Shown here: positions 1 through 12,200 of the stretch, in pieces | Layout of the letters: each line of letters opens with the position of its first letter | Position numbering within the stretch: the stretch's first letter is position 1 | Source of the DNA: Mesostigma viride | Lineage: Eukaryota; Streptophyta; Mesostigmatophyceae; Mesostigmatales; Mesostigmataceae | Assembly (NCBI GenBank): GCA_009746045.1 | Contig: RPFO01002319.1 | Span: 25,001-53,039 of the forward strand | Direction: 5' to 3' | DNA: 28,039 nt | The notes under the pieces: model-generated | The model's input: only the letters and a program-made list of their open reading frames with translations | Database searches by the model: none | What the model was told of the DNA's origin: nothing | Position numbers and translations under genes: made by a program

Positions 1-681
1 TAGACTACATGAGAGAGTGTGAAAAAAATGTACACATAAGTAGGGTAGATGAAGGCACACAACCACTTAACAAAAAACAACATACCATGGAGTGCTGAAA
101 GCAGCAATATACAATGCAGAAGAAGCCCTCCGGTCGCTCGCTCGCCATGCGGATTCATGGCTTGCCTACCCATAGAAGAGACCGTTGTAATCTCGCCATA
201 AATTCCTAGACCGTCTCAGTCTAAGACTAGTGTCCATGGATGGTTACTGTTTCAGCTTTCAAATGGACAGGCATTTCAAATGCCAGTGCCACATCTCGTC
301 GGGCATTACCCCGTACAGCACTGCCCAGTCGTTGCAATTGCAGGTCCGTCGCCAACCATGCTCGCTTCCCACAACCCTCGCCAAGTCTCATTTCGAGTAG
401 CTCGCAACCAACGGAACATTTCTCTTTATATTACGATGCGAATGCATTTCTACTTTGGCCAAACGCCGCATGTCTTCTGAGCAAGTCTCTCAATCCTGGT
501 TCCCGCCTTGCGAGGTGCTGGTTACTGCAGTTCTGCCATCATTCTCCACATTGGCAGCAAAAAATTGCCAGTTCAACGTCCGGCTGGTGACGTGACATTG
601 TAACACACGCAGGAAGGAAAGCAGCAAGGTGGCCTCAAGTACGCTCAGCGCGCTTGGCCTCAGCCAGCCCAGGAGGTCCAG
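1..681. other. Non-coding stretch, nothing recognised
   Basis: I see no gene, RNA or repeat here that I can support. The open frames are short, overlap one another in several frames and resemble no family I know. Confidence 0.5.
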
Positions 682-873
682 TACACCCCCACCCCCACGT
701 TTAAGATTGGGGTCCGACCAATCCAGGGCTCATGATCTTAAATATTCTTACTACTGTGATTCGATTCTACTAAGTTCTACTACATTCTACTTAAATTATA
801 GTACTAGTAGAGATCAAATCCAGGGGCTCATGATCTTTAACCTGGTAATCTTAAACGTGGGGGTGGGGGTGTA
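682..873. mobile_element. MITE-like element with perfect 27-bp terminal inverted repeats
   Basis: Positions 682-708 and 847-873 are perfect reverse complements over 27 bp, beginning TACACCCCCACCCCCACG. The 138-bp interior has no coding potential and carries a direct repeat containing CTCATGATCTT (around 729-739 and 827-837). If the outermost TA is the duplicated target, the element is 188 bp with a TA TSD, which would suit Tc1/mariner-like or other TA-targeting DNA transposons. The superfamily is inference. It lies about 1 kb upstream of clpC. Confidence 0.75.
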
Positions 874-1394
874 GGGACTAGGGTGCCAACCCAGCCGCCA
901 GCTCGCTACATTACCTCCCGCGTTCACAAAACGACAGGTCGCCAGTCACGCTGACCTACGGCAGGTCTCGGCAGGTCATTACCTAAACGATACGCCGTAC
1001 TGCTCGTACTTTTTTGTGTACGAGCCTCGTTGGACCACACGAGAGCACGACGCGTCAAGATTCTCCCTTCAACGCTGCAAGAACGAGCAGGAACCGTCCA
1101 AGGACTACTGTACATAGTCGTGGTCGAGCGCTTTCTGCCCAGAGAGCCGAGGAAAAAGCGCAGTTCAAGCTTGGTCCTTTTCAGGGGGCACTAAGTAACC
1201 GGCATACAGTCTCTCGATACTGCAACGTGGAGTGAAAGCCACTAGGGTTGAAACCTAGTAGGAATTTGGCGGCTGAACCGGTCTGCTCGGTACGACTGAT
1301 GAGAGTTACTACGAATGTCGTATTGCGTGGCGCAACGCCAACAATACTATAATAGAGACGTGGCTTTTGCGAGGCAATCCGCGGTATACTGGGG

Positions 1395-1403
1395 TATATA
1401 TAA
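1395..1403 (+). promoter_or_regulatory. Possible TATA box of clpC
   Basis: TATATATAA lies about 510 bp upstream of the clpC start codon. That distance suits a promoter only if the 5' UTR is long or contains an intron. It rests on the motif alone. Confidence 0.25.
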
Positions 1404-1887
1404 GGTGATCTTGGCTTACGTAAAGCCGCTGATCCGACGGCGGACGCTAGACCAGCATCCTGTCGTCCGGCCCGCCCTGGTTGCTGTTGTGGAGTTCGTC
1501 CCTCTATCGCTATTCTGCTGCCAGAGAGCCGTGGAGCAGTCATTTAGGCTGCGTGTCTCAGTTCACGTGGCTGCGGGTGGAGAAGCCAGTCGATTTTGCA
1601 AGGTAGGCGGCCATGCCCTCCGTTCTTTTGGAAGAAGCCTTTGTGTTTTAGGATGTGATCTAAAGTTTAACGCAGCAATCCAACCTCAGTCGCGAGAGAG
1701 AAACTTTGTCCAAAAACGGATAGCTCCAGGGGTGCGGTTTGAGATGATTAGGTGACGCCCCGGTAGCTAGTTTGCATGCGCACGCAGCTTCGCACTTTTC
1801 ACTGCTTATCAGTGCGGATCTCTCATCTTCTCTTTGTTTGCTGCGTTTTGTGCGCGTGCATGTTGCCGAATGTCGTTCGATAATCGT

Positions 1888-1903
1888 TGTTTCCCTTCAT
1901 CAG
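1888..1903 (+). promoter_or_regulatory. Possible 3' splice site in the clpC 5' UTR
   Basis: A pyrimidine-rich tract ending TTTCCCTTCATCAG lies 7 bp before the ATG. It resembles the acceptors of the six coding introns, so a 5' UTR intron ending at 1903 is plausible. I could not choose a donor. Confidence 0.3.
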
Positions 1904-1910
1904 GTCACGC

Positions 1911-4900
1911 ATGATGAGTCAATCTATATGCTCGGTGGCCTCAGTGGCGGGCGCCGCTGCCTTTGTGCAGGGCGCTCCCAAGGCCAGGAGCCAGACCAAG
2001 CGGCGACCTTCTTCCGCGATTGCGTCTCGCCCACTTGCGTCGCTACCATCTGCGTCTTCCGCCCTTTCCAGCTCCCAGATTACGGGATTCACTGGTTTGA
2101 GGTCTTCAATCGGCTTGGAGTTTTCCAGCCAAAAGGCACGAAATGGATTTGCCAGGGCTTCCATGAAGGTCGGCAGGCGCGGTGGCAAGAAGGTCATTGT
2201 GATGATGTTCGAGCGCTTCACCGAGAAGGCCATTAAGGTTATCATGTTGGCTCAGGAGGAGGCCCGCCGTCTGGGGCATAACTTCGTCGGCACGGAGCAG
2301 ATTCTGCTGGGCCTTATTGGGGAGGGAACGGGTATTGCCGCCAAGGTGCTTAAGAGCATGGGCGTCAACCTGAAGGATGCTCGCGTTGAGGTCGAGAAGG
2401 TCATTGGACGGGGCAGCGGTTTTGTGGCCGTCGAGATTCCGTTCACGCCAAGGGCGAAGCGTGTGCTGGAGCTTTCTTTGGAGGAGGCCAGGCAGCTTGG
2501 TATGTTACGTATGATTGTTATGCTTGTAGCAAGTTCAACATGTTACGTTTGTTGCCCGTTTCGTTTTTTTCCCCGGTTAATAAATAAGTCTATAAAGAGT
2601 AGTCATGCTACTCGTCGCTCTTTATGAAGGCTGTCTTCCTCAATACCGTGGAACTGCAGGAAATGTCCATTAATCTGGAAGATTCTAAAATCCATTTGTT
2701 CTGATCTGTTTATGGCAAGGACAGGCTGGGAGTGCCATCTGAAAAATATTTGCTGTTTGGAAGCAAAGCATGTTCTAGTCGTTGTTTAAACACTTGAGCT
2801 AATTGCAGGCTGGAACTTCATTAACTGCTTGCTTCAGAGTCACATGAGATGCATAATGGGAAAATACGTGTAAACCGTGCCGGCGATTCCTTTTGCATTT
2901 GTTACCGTTTGGAGGGGCACTATGGTATTAAAAGGATGTCTTCAGCTAGTAGAAAGTCTAACCAAATTAATTTGATGCAAATTTTTTGCGTCTCTGCACA
3001 GGCCACAACTACATCGGCACGGAGCATTTGCTGCTGGGCCTGCTGAAGGAGGGCGAGGGTGTTGCTGCCCGTGTCGTTGAGGCCCTGGGCGCTGACCCTG
3101 CCAAGATCCGCACCCAGGTAATTCTTTTTTTTTTTTTTTGCGCAATCGGAAAAGGTAGGTCTGGTCTTCGTCCGTTTTGACCCAAGGGTGTGGTATGCTT
3201 GCAAATGCACGCTCCGCCATCCCTGTTCCCCTCTCTGTTATTGACTTCTTAGAGGACCAATATTGCCGAGGTCTGGCTGGATTTGGTGCCTGTAGTTTGT
3301 TTTTGTATCATTTTCCAAATTTCATTGCGTGATGTACATCGTCTCCCAGACATGTGTGGGTGCAGCCTCGCCAAACCTCCCTTTGGAATTATATCTCATG
3401 TGTAGTGAATCGCTCCTGGGACCTTCAAATTGTGAAATGTGATATGGAAAAGGTCACACTGAATACTTCAGTTCTGAAGAGATATGTAGGCGCGCATTTT
3501 TTTTTCCCTTCCTGTTTCCCATCACGTTGTGTACGGCTTGCTGGCAGTGCTAATGCGTGGGTGAGAAAGTGCTCATGCCTGTTGATGCTTGTAATGGTTG
3601 TGCTGTGTATTTTCTCGATCATCAAAGTTTGTTGAAAACTGGGTTTAATGTTGTTGCTGACGATTGACAGGTCATCCGCATGGTTGGCGAGAGCAGCGAG
3701 ACCGTCGGCGCTGGCGTCGGTGGCTCCACCTCTGGCACCAGCAAGATGCCCACCCTGGAGGAGTTCGGCACCAACTTGACCAAGATGGCTGAGGAGGTTA
3801 GTGGTGCCAAGGTTTCCATTTCGCGTGTCTGTGGATTTTAAAAATATGCCCATGTTTGTGTTGTTGTTGTTTTTTGTAAGCAGACCACTGTCACACCAGT
3901 TCCTGAGGACTGGTTGTCTTCAGGAATCACATTACGATAGCATCATGATTGCCTGTCGGGCTTGGTAGGTGCTATTACTCTCACGTTTGAGTGCGAAGTT
4001 TTTCCACTTGCGGTCTTATTTGGATGTTTGGATCTCTGCTAAGTGTTTTTTTTTTTCCATCTGCCCCTTTTTCTACTGTCTTGTTGTGTTCCAGGGCAAG
4101 CTTGACCCCGTCGTGGGCCGCCAGACCCAGATTGAGCGCGTGACCCAGATCCTGGGCCGCCGCACCAAGAACAACCCTTGCCTGATTGGAGAGCCCGGTG
4201 TCGGCAAGTCAGCCATTGCGGAGGGCCTTGCCCAGCGCATTGCCAATGGCGACGTGCCAGAGACCATTGAGGGCAAGAAGGTGGGTGATGACTGCCTCTG
4301 TCTAAGACATGTGTAGCCAGGCTTCCTGATATTCCAGGTTTCGCTGGATAGAGGGGTCACCCCCTGGGCAGCTGACGACCAGGTTTCTTGTAGGACAGCT
4401 TAAGCAAATCCTTCTTAAGCAAATCCATGTTTGTGATGGGTGTGCGTCCCAGCCATCATCCTGCATGGCACTTATCATGTTGCTCATCCTTTGTTGTAGG
4501 CGTCCTTTTTCCCCATGCCATGTGTAGGTCATCACCCTGGACATGGGTCTGCTGGTCGCCGGCACCAAGTACCGTGGTGAGTTCGAGGAGCGCCTCAAGA
4601 AGCTGATGAGCGAGATCAAGGAGGCTGACGACATCATCCTGTTCATCGATGAGGTGCACACTCTGATCGGCGCTGGTGCGGCCGAGGGTGCCATCGATGC
4701 GGCCAACATCCTCAAGCCCGCCCTGGCCCGTGGAGAGCTGCAGGTACATCCCCAGCGGCTGCTGCTGAGAATGGCTTGTGTGCAGAAAGTTCGCCAAGCA
4801 TAGCAGAGCGTTGCTTGTGGTTCCCATGGTTTGGCCCCGTTCCTATTCAAGGAGTCGCTGCTTCATTTCTTCCCCCCTTTTTTCTCGTGCCAGGGCTAAA

Positions 4901-7183
4901 GTGGATACGCATGGGTGCCTGGTTGCGGGTGCACTGCAAGGGTGCATTGGTACAATGTGTTGCTTTGATTGTGCTTCTGAGTGCAGCCATGACGCTGAAT
5001 CACCATGTATGCAATGTGCCCTTCGGGTTTACTGACTTTGTGATGCTTTTTTATGTTTGTCGTCGCCTCCCCACTGCCTCCCCTCAGTGCATCGGTGCCA
5101 CCACGCTGGACGAGTACCGCAAGCACATTGAGAAGGACCCAGCCCTCGAGCGCCGCTTCCAGCCGGTGAACGTGCCAGAGCCGACGGTGGAGGAGACGGT
5201 GCAGATCCTCATGGGCCTGCGTGAGCGCTATGAGATCCACCACAAGCTGCGTTACACGGATGAGGCGCTCGAGGCTGCCGCGCAGTTGTCCGCGCAGTAC
5301 ATCAGGTGAGGCCGCATGCTCATGGCTCTTGCCCAGAGTCTGCGTTGTAAACACTGCCTTTGTATCCTCTTTTTTTTTCCAACTGCCTGAGTTGTTTACA
5401 TTGCCAATTTTGTTTCTTGCATAGTGTCTGGGTGAATAACATGCCGGGCAGTCTCCTTGTTGCAATGTTTTTGTGTTAGCGGGTTGGATTTTGTTTTCTT
5501 GCGTTGTGGGGCTATGGTGCCGTGGTGCGGGAGCAGCGCCTTTGTCTGCAGTCCATCGATGGCTTGGCCTCTTGGGTTGTTGGTATTTGTGAAGGCCTAG
5601 GGCGAGCCCATACCATGTAGGATGCTGTGGAACTTGATCAGGCCCTTTCCCCTAAACGAATTGTCAGCACATTGTTTAGGTGGTCTGCTTGGTTATGATC
5701 TTCAGCTGTGTTTTCCACGTGGGCTGAGCTGTTTTGCGCATCCGGCTTATGTGTTTGTGTCGTCCAGGCTTTTGTTTCCTGCGCTGATCCTAATTCTTGT
5801 GCCCTGTTTACGCCACCTCGACCTGGCCGCAGCGACCGCTTCCTGCCCGACAAGGCCATTGACCTGATCGATGAGGCCGGCTCGCGCGTGCGGCTCCGCC
5901 ACTCGGCCCTGCCCGAGGAGGCCAAGGAGCTGGACAAGGAGCTCAAGGCGCTGACCAAGGAGAAGAACGATGCGGTGCGCACGCAGGACTTCGAGATGGC
6001 AGGCCAGCTGCGCGACAAGGAGATGGAGCTCAAGGCCAAGATCGCGGCGATCACCAAGGGCGTGCAGGAGGCGGCCAAGGCCAGCGAGGACGACACCGGC
6101 GGCCCCGTGGTCACGGTGGCCGACATTGAGAACATTGTGTCAGCGTGGACGGGCATCCCCGTGGAGAAGGTCTCGACCGACGAGTCGGAGCGCCTGCTCA
6201 AGATGGAGGACACGCTGCACAACCGTGTGATTGGCCAGGAGGAGGCGGTGCGCGCCATCTCGCGCGCCATCCGCCGCGCGCGCGTCGGGCTCAAGTCGCC
6301 CAACCGCCCGATTGCCTCGTTCATCTTTTCGGGCCCCACGGGTGTCGGCAAGTCGGAGCTTGCAAAGTCTCTCGCCGCGTACTACTTTGGGTCGGAGGAC
6401 GCGATGGTCCGGCTCGACATGTCCGAGTTCATGGAGCGCCACACGGTGTCCAAGCTGATCGGCTCCCCGCCTGGCTACGTGGGCTACTCGGAGGGTGGCC
6501 AGCTGACGGAGGCTGTGCGCCGTCGTCCGTACACGGTCGTGCTCTTTGATGAGATCGAGAAGGCGCACCCCGACGTGTTCAACATGATGCTCCAGATCCT
6601 TGAGGACGGTCGCCTGACCGACTCGAAGGGCCGGACAGTCGACTTCAAGAACACGCTGCTGATCATGACATCCAACGTCGGCTCGTCGGTCATCGAGAAG
6701 GGCGGCGGGCAGATGGGCTTTATCCTCAACGAGGACCCCGTCGACTTCTCGTACAACCGCATCAAGTCGCTCGTGAACGAGGAGCTCAAGCAGTACTTCC
6801 GCCCCGAGTTCCTGAACCGCCTCGACGAGATCATCGTCTTCCGCCAGCTCACCAAGCTGGAGGTGCGCGAGATCGCCGAGCTCATGCTCAAGGACGTCTT
6901 CCACCGCATGACCGAGAAGGGCATGACGCTCGACGTGACGGAGCGCTTCAAGGAGCGGCTCGTGGACGAGGGTTACAGCCCCAGCTACGGTGCGCGCCCA
7001 CTGCGCCGCGCGATCATGCGCCTGCTTGAGGACTGCCTCGCTGAGCGCGTGCTCGCGGGTGACCTCAAGGAGGGTGACACTGCGATTGTGGACGTGGACG
7101 CGAATGGTGATGTCGTCGTGCTCAACGGCAACCAGACCATCTCGACAACAGTCATTCCCGACACCCCAGCTGGCATCTCGTAA
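1911..7183 (+). CDS. clpC: Plastid ClpC (Hsp100/Clp AAA+ chaperone), seven exons
   Basis: Exons read as 1911-2499, 3002-3117, 3671-3796, 4095-4280, 4528-4743, 5088-5305 and 5833-7183. All six introns are GT-AG, and the joined frame gives 933 residues, close to plant ClpC (about 930). Residues 1-84 are rich in Ser, Ala and Arg with almost no acidic residues, as in a plastid transit peptide. Two Clp N repeats follow (about 101-166 and 178-243; intron 1 splits the second). AAA module 1 has Walker A GEPGVGKS (309-316) and Walker B IILFIDE (375-381). A UVR-type coiled segment lies near 521-556. AAA module 2 has Walker A GPTGVGKS (651-658), Walker B VVLFDE (719-724), sensor TSN (763-765), a ClpP-docking-loop type MGF (778-780) and sensor-2 GARPLRR (870-876). 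The family unfolds proteins in the stroma for the ClpP/R protease and acts at the import site. The start is the first of two adjacent ATGs; the second (1914) is equally possible. No defect is visible. Confidence 0.97.
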
Positions 7184-7522
7184 ATATCCGGCTCTGGGTT
7201 GGGTAATTTCCTCACCAGATAGGTTCAGTTGATTCGCAGCTTGGCCGGCTCTGGCAGCCACTCACGTGTACTTTTTTTGGTCGCTGCCCGGGTCAACACG
7301 GTTGTTTTCAAGCGTACTTTTGTTATCATGACATCTACCACGTGCTGCCCCGCGGGGCTAGTGCCATAGCCACCAGATAGATGCAACTGTTTGTGGTTAT
7401 TCCTCTCGCTGCACAATAATGGTAATCCATGTGGCAGTGTGTAGTGGATGTATTAGCTTTCCTCGGGGTGGTGAATGAATTGCTGCTTGGTGAGGATGTC
7501 TCATTTATTGCTCAAATTTCAT

Positions 7523-7528
7523 AATAAA
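7523..7528 (+). terminator. Possible polyadenylation signal of clpC
   Basis: AATAAA lies about 340 bp after the clpC stop codon, before the first retroelement tail. The 3' UTR between 7184 and 7562 shows nothing else I can assign. Confidence 0.3.
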
Positions 7529-7562
7529 GCATCGTTATCAATCTCATTCAAACTTTGAAGAG

Positions 7563-7895
7563 TATTAATTAATTAATTAATTAGACTCGTGCTCCCGTTG
7601 GGGAGTCACGGAGCATTAACCCCGATGGATGGATGGGTGCAAACATTCCTACCGGTCTAATCTATCTACATTGGCTACATACTACATCTATCTAACAGCA
7701 TTCTTTAACTACAACATCTATCTAGGCAGCCGCACGGAGCTATCTGGCGTGCCTCCCGCGGGATTGCACACGCGGGCGCTTCCCCACTGGGGGGGGCTCG
7801 TTGTCCTCTATGACCTGGGCCCACTTGGCCTTGTCCATCATCTTCTTCCAAATCACGGAGAGGCCTAGGCCCCCCATGTCCTCTACTAGCGTATA
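7563..7895 (-). mobile_element. 5'-truncated LINE-like 3' end (copy A)
   Basis: Read on the minus strand, this copy ends in a hairpin followed by an (AATT)n tail (7563-7583). The hairpin (7588-7610) has outer stem CGTG/CACG, inner stem CTCCC/GGGAG, a one-base bulge and a GTTG loop on the plus strand (CAAC in element sense). An open frame ends 130 bp upstream of the hairpin. I could not identify TSDs, so the right boundary is only the end of that frame. Confidence 0.6.
7740..7895 (-). pseudogene. C-terminal fragment of a possible LINE ORF2
   Basis: A 51-codon frame with its stop at 7740-7742 has no start of its own and follows an in-frame stop. It contains GGLGLSVIW, then KKMMDKAKWAQVIED, and ends in a Pro-rich and basic segment with PPPVGKRPR. 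A GGLGLP-like motif occurs in the region downstream of the reverse transcriptase in many LINE ORF2 proteins; that match is from memory and short. Its position just before a retroelement 3' UTR supports the end of an element-encoded protein. No catalytic region is present. Confidence 0.35.
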
Positions 7896-8255
7896 TCATG
7901 GCATCTCCTCGACACTTCAACGTGGAAGAAGTTTGCCGGCCGGCCGGAAGCAATCGACCACAGATGGAGACAGCGCTAGGAGGGGGGGGGACGTTACGGC
8001 AAAACTGCCCACTCCAAATTTGGTCCGGCGGGGCTCTGACAGACGTGGAGCGAGCTCCAAAATCGCCCCGTCGCCAGAATTATTAACCTAAGGAGTGCGC
8101 TCAACTTGGCTTTTTGAGGACGGCGCGAAGAAAATAGAACCGAAGTGCACTTGGCAAACATGTATGTACACCCGGCGCCTGGTTTTCAGGAAAGGTGCGC
8201 GCCAGTGTAAAATCATACGTTATACGCGTTATGCGGTCACGGTGGAGTATAATGT
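7896..8255. other. Unassigned spacer
   Basis: I recognise no gene or repeat. A G-run (7981-7990) and a GGCCGGCCGG segment (around 7938) are low-complexity features. The right end carries degenerate copies of ATAATACGGT, part of the target of the next insertion. Confidence 0.4.
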
Positions 8256-8675
8256 ATAATACGGTATTGAATTGAATTGAATTGAATTGTAACATAACTC
8301 CGTTGGGAGTATATGTAGCACATAGCCCTTGAGAGGGGGCATATGGCCTATCATACATCCTAAGCTGCTTCCTGCAAGGGTGGGGATGTAAAGGACCCCT
8401 GCTCTAGGTGCACCAGGGCACCTGCACCCTCATGGTCTATCACGCTATGCCCGGGTAAGGGGGGGAGCATGCCTGTGAGGGGGAAGATCATCATGGCTAT
8501 ACAAAACTAGAGCGTGGCATCTCAGCAGAGAGCAACTCTCTGCATGGGCACAGCATTACTAAATAAAGCTAGGCATCATCTGGAGTGTGGCTCATCATAG
8601 GCACACATGTACATGATTAAGTAAAGCGCGTGGCTTATAGCTGGGATAGTGCCAATGATAGTGATAATACGGTAT
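8256..8675 (-). mobile_element. 5'-truncated ORF1-only retroelement 3' UTR (copy D) with 12-bp TSD
   Basis: The element body is 8268-8663. ATAATACGGTAT is present on both sides (8256-8267 and 8664-8675), a 12-bp TSD. The minus-strand 3' tail is four to five CAATT pentamers, preceded by the hairpin (outer stem ACATA/TATGT, inner ACTCC/GGAGT, loop GTTG on the plus strand). The body matches the 3' UTR of the long element at 12400-12820, including a GCATCATCTGGAG-type stretch, a segment around TCTCAGCAGAGAG and a block of short palindromes. It has no coding sequence and is best read as a TPRT-truncated copy. Confidence 0.85.
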
Positions 8676-9097
8676 AATACGGTATAATTTATGATATTAT
8701 ACGTTATCGTACGGACACACTCAGAATTCTCTGATTTTACACATTTTAAGACACCCACCATCAATCCACATGTTTTTAACACTGTTTTGGACATAATCCA
8801 AGGTTGCCCTACCCTCGACTATACTCTATACGGTGGACATTGTGGACACGATCGATGTATTGCATGTAATACTGAGAATGTAAACGTGCGCATGCATAAT
8901 TGTGTGTATGTGTGTATATATGTGGCTTCACTCTGTGTGATTTCACTCTGTTGTAAGTAATTATATTTTTTAAATATATATGTGGCTTTATATTGGTTAT
9001 GTTTACTTGGGTGCCTTCACTTTGATGCAAGTAATTATATATTTTCTCCGATTTCTGGCCTGCGCTGGTTGTCTCTTTGATATATTTTAATATATAT
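8676..9097. repeat. AT-rich pre-insertion sequence with a diverged direct repeat
   Basis: No gene is seen. A segment beginning TATATGTGGCTT and ending AAGTAATTATAT occurs twice in diverged form (about 8917-8967 and 8976-9037). Positions 9047-9085 match 13285-13322 almost perfectly, including TTTCTGGCCTGCGCTGGTTG. Confidence 0.5.
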
Positions 9098-9265
9098 ATT
9101 TGGTGCGATAGCCACGAGCCACGAGCCACGAGGTAGCCATGGCTGACGGCGGCGCTCATAACTTTCACGTTTGAGCACCGAATTTAGTCGTGAATATCAC
9201 AATCGCTTCGTCTTTCTAAGACGCACATGCTGATATAATTTTCCGACGCTATTACGCAATATACG

Positions 9266-12200
9266 ATGAGCAAACGCCCATCGACGCAACGCAGCCTGAC
9301 GGCTGCGCTCGGCAATGAAAATACGTCTGCAGCTCCGGCTGCAGCTTCGCCATCAGGGCCGGAAGGCAGTGGTGACACTAGTCGCGCACTGGTGGCCGCC
9401 CAGCAACCTCCCGGGCTTCCTGCCTCGCCATCGGCCTCGCCAGACCCTAAACGCAGCCGCTCATCCTTTCCACGCGAACCGCGTTTCAAGTACCACTCCT
9501 TCCATGCCGACGATCACGACTGGTTCAACAACATTTCTCCGGTCGCTGCTATGAAATGCATTTTCTTCGGGGACTACGCCTCGCTTCTTGAGCTGTGCAT
9601 CTACTTTCACAGCATCCGTCGCCTACTGGAATTTGACGGCCGTAATTTTACACAGAGCCGCGAACTGCTGCTGACGGGCTTGTACCCCCGGCCCGAGCTT
9701 CAGCACATGATTCTTTGTTCCCTGCTGACGAAGTCTGACGGCGAGATCTTGGCCCCCACCATCTCCGCAGCCACATACCGCTCCATCCTCACGGAAGCCT
9801 TTCAGCAGCACGTGACCCCCCTTGCCGCAGATGTGGCGGCAATGGGCGGCACGCTGGCTACTGAGCTCCCTCACATTTCCACCACCGTCACCTCCACCTC
9901 CACCCTCCTCGCCTCCACCTCCACTGCCACCTCCACCTCCACCGCCGACATCAAAGCCCAGCTCCTCGACATCGACCAGCGTCTTAAGAACAATGCCATC
10001 GCTATCGAGGTCCTGCAGAACACCGCAGGCCTCACCGCCCAGGCAGTGAAGGAGGCATTGCCGCCAAGCCAGCCCCGGCTGGCCTGACCGGCGATGCTCC
10101 TCCCATCACCACCTGGGCGGACATGCTTAAGCAACACACCACCTCCACCACCTCCGCCGTCGCAGCCCAGCTTCAACGGCAGACGCTTGACCTCCGCGAG
10201 GAGGCCGAGCTCGCCAAGCGCAGCCTCAACGTCATTGTCAAGAATCTCAAGATGGAGGAAGGTGAGAATTCCGAGAAGCTTGCGCGTGCTTTTGAGAGAG
10301 AAATCCGTGATCGCATGGGCCTTACTGGTGAGATCGAGCTGGCCGCCCACCGCCTTCCCCGCGCGCGGGGTAAGACAGGGCCGCCCCCGCTCCTTCTCAC
10401 CTTTAACCCGTGTTTTTTTAATTAGAACGCGATATATCGCGTTGTAAGCTTTTTTTAGAACGCGTATAGCACCTAAGGAAAATTTTTTTTCATGGTCATG
10501 TATATACTTTCCTGAAAGCCCATAAATCAAAGGATTTTTTGAGCTACTCAGACCTACAAACTGCTTATTCATTAGAGAGATACACTGGTTTGAATACAGG
10601 GGGGTCTGACCATGACCGCGATTTCTTGACCCTAGGTCACAAGTCATGCGCTTATTCACAAATGGTTCATGAAAAAAATCTGGCTTCTTGCACGAGCTAT
10701 GGGCAACATATGCAGGCTCTGTGAAACAAAACTCAGGCCCATTGGGCCACTGGAGCTATTTTTCATTAGCATCACAATTACAACGCAGTACAACGCAGTG
10801 GGAAACATGAGAGCCCTTGACAACATTACGCAACGACCCGAGCCCCATAAACGGGGCCATAGTGAGCTTGGAGGGTCAAAACGTTGAACATAGGCGTTGT
10901 ATAAGTTATACAGCATCAAACATGCATCAAACATCATGACTGGATGACCTAATATGACTGAATCAGGCAGCCATAGCCAAAGCATCATCCACTCTCACAA
11001 CGTGTTGAGCACATGCCTCGTGGGAATGGAGGTGCTGGGTTTTCATTCCATAACGCGTGCAATACTGAAAGAAAGAGGCACGTGTAATGCAAGGCTTGGA
11101 TAGGTTGAGTGATCCATGAGCTTACATGCAGGCAAAGATGACGCTGGAATGCATGCTAGCAAATGGTGGCAAGATGCTAACAACACATGATTATACACCA
11201 TGATTATGGGCACCCAGCTGATCTTCTTGCACAATCAACGCAGTATAAACCATCAACATCCAATCCTCACGATATATGCACGGCTTGACGACGTATACAG
11301 CACCTAAATACTGCACAACTGCAACCTGCTATGGCTGACATGCAAGCAACGTCGAGTAGGATGGCGGTCTTAGAGAGGCTGGGCAGAGGTCGGTAGAAAT
11401 AAGTGGAAAACTGGCAGAAACTAGGTAGAAACACGATATACTTACGCCTGCAAGCACTATTGAGCCGGTGGCAGAGGCCATTTCCAGGAAAATACAGCAT
11501 ACCGTAGCAATAGCCACGGTCACGCCTTACGCTATTTGCAGGCACCATCATGCCCGGAGCTACCCAATAAAAGTCTGCACAAATCTCGGTTTAGCCGAGA
11601 GTCCGGGCGTTCGGAATGAATAAACATGTGTTAAGAAGTCGAAACACCATGGAAATACCAAGCATGGTGCCGCAGCAGACCCGAGTCTTGACGTAATAAT
11701 ATGTATGCCGGTTTCCAGGGTTTCCGCATGAAAGTTGGGTGAGAAACTGGAAAAAACTACGTTTTCTTTGCCCCAGTACCTCAACAAACTCGTAGAAACC
11801 TAATTATCAACCTTTGAACGCATCATCATGGTCGTGCTACCCAACAGCCACTGAAATTCGCGCGAAAACTGGCGAGATCTACCTGCCGCCATCGCCGTCG
11901 TCTTCACCTTCGTCCCGCGAAAATGCCTGATTTCAGTGGTACATATTTGTTTGCAGCTGTCACAAAAAAAATACCAAAAATACCAGGATTTTTTCTTGAA
12001 TTCTATGAGATGTTTCTGACCTGTCTTGAAAGTTTCAGACCAAAAATCGCATGTTTAATAGGTTTGCCACGTGTCAGATTACAACGCGATACATCGCGTT
12101 CTAACCCTACAACGCGATGTATCGCGTTGTAAAAAAACACGGGTTAAGACCCCGGCGGACAAGATTTCTTTTCTCAGACGCCGCAAGCGGCTCGAGAAGA

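Larger units (their letters stand above)
874..1910. other. clpC upstream region, no gene recognised
   Basis: The longest open frame (1315-1755, plus) shows no recognisable domain and I treat it as chance. The region probably includes the clpC promoter and 5' UTR. Confidence 0.5.

Noticed and set aside
1315-1755. 146-codon open frame upstream of clpC
   Set aside because: No domain, overlaps another open frame on the opposite strand, and covers the likely promoter.
6140-7261. 373-codon open frame on the minus strand opposite clpC exon 7
   Set aside because: It is the complement of strongly conserved GC-rich clpC coding sequence, which suppresses stops on the opposite strand; the product resembles no family.
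10403-12147. Intron within the ORF1 gene
   Set aside because: The ends are TTAA plus inverted repeats rather than GT-AG, and homologous copy F lacks the segment.
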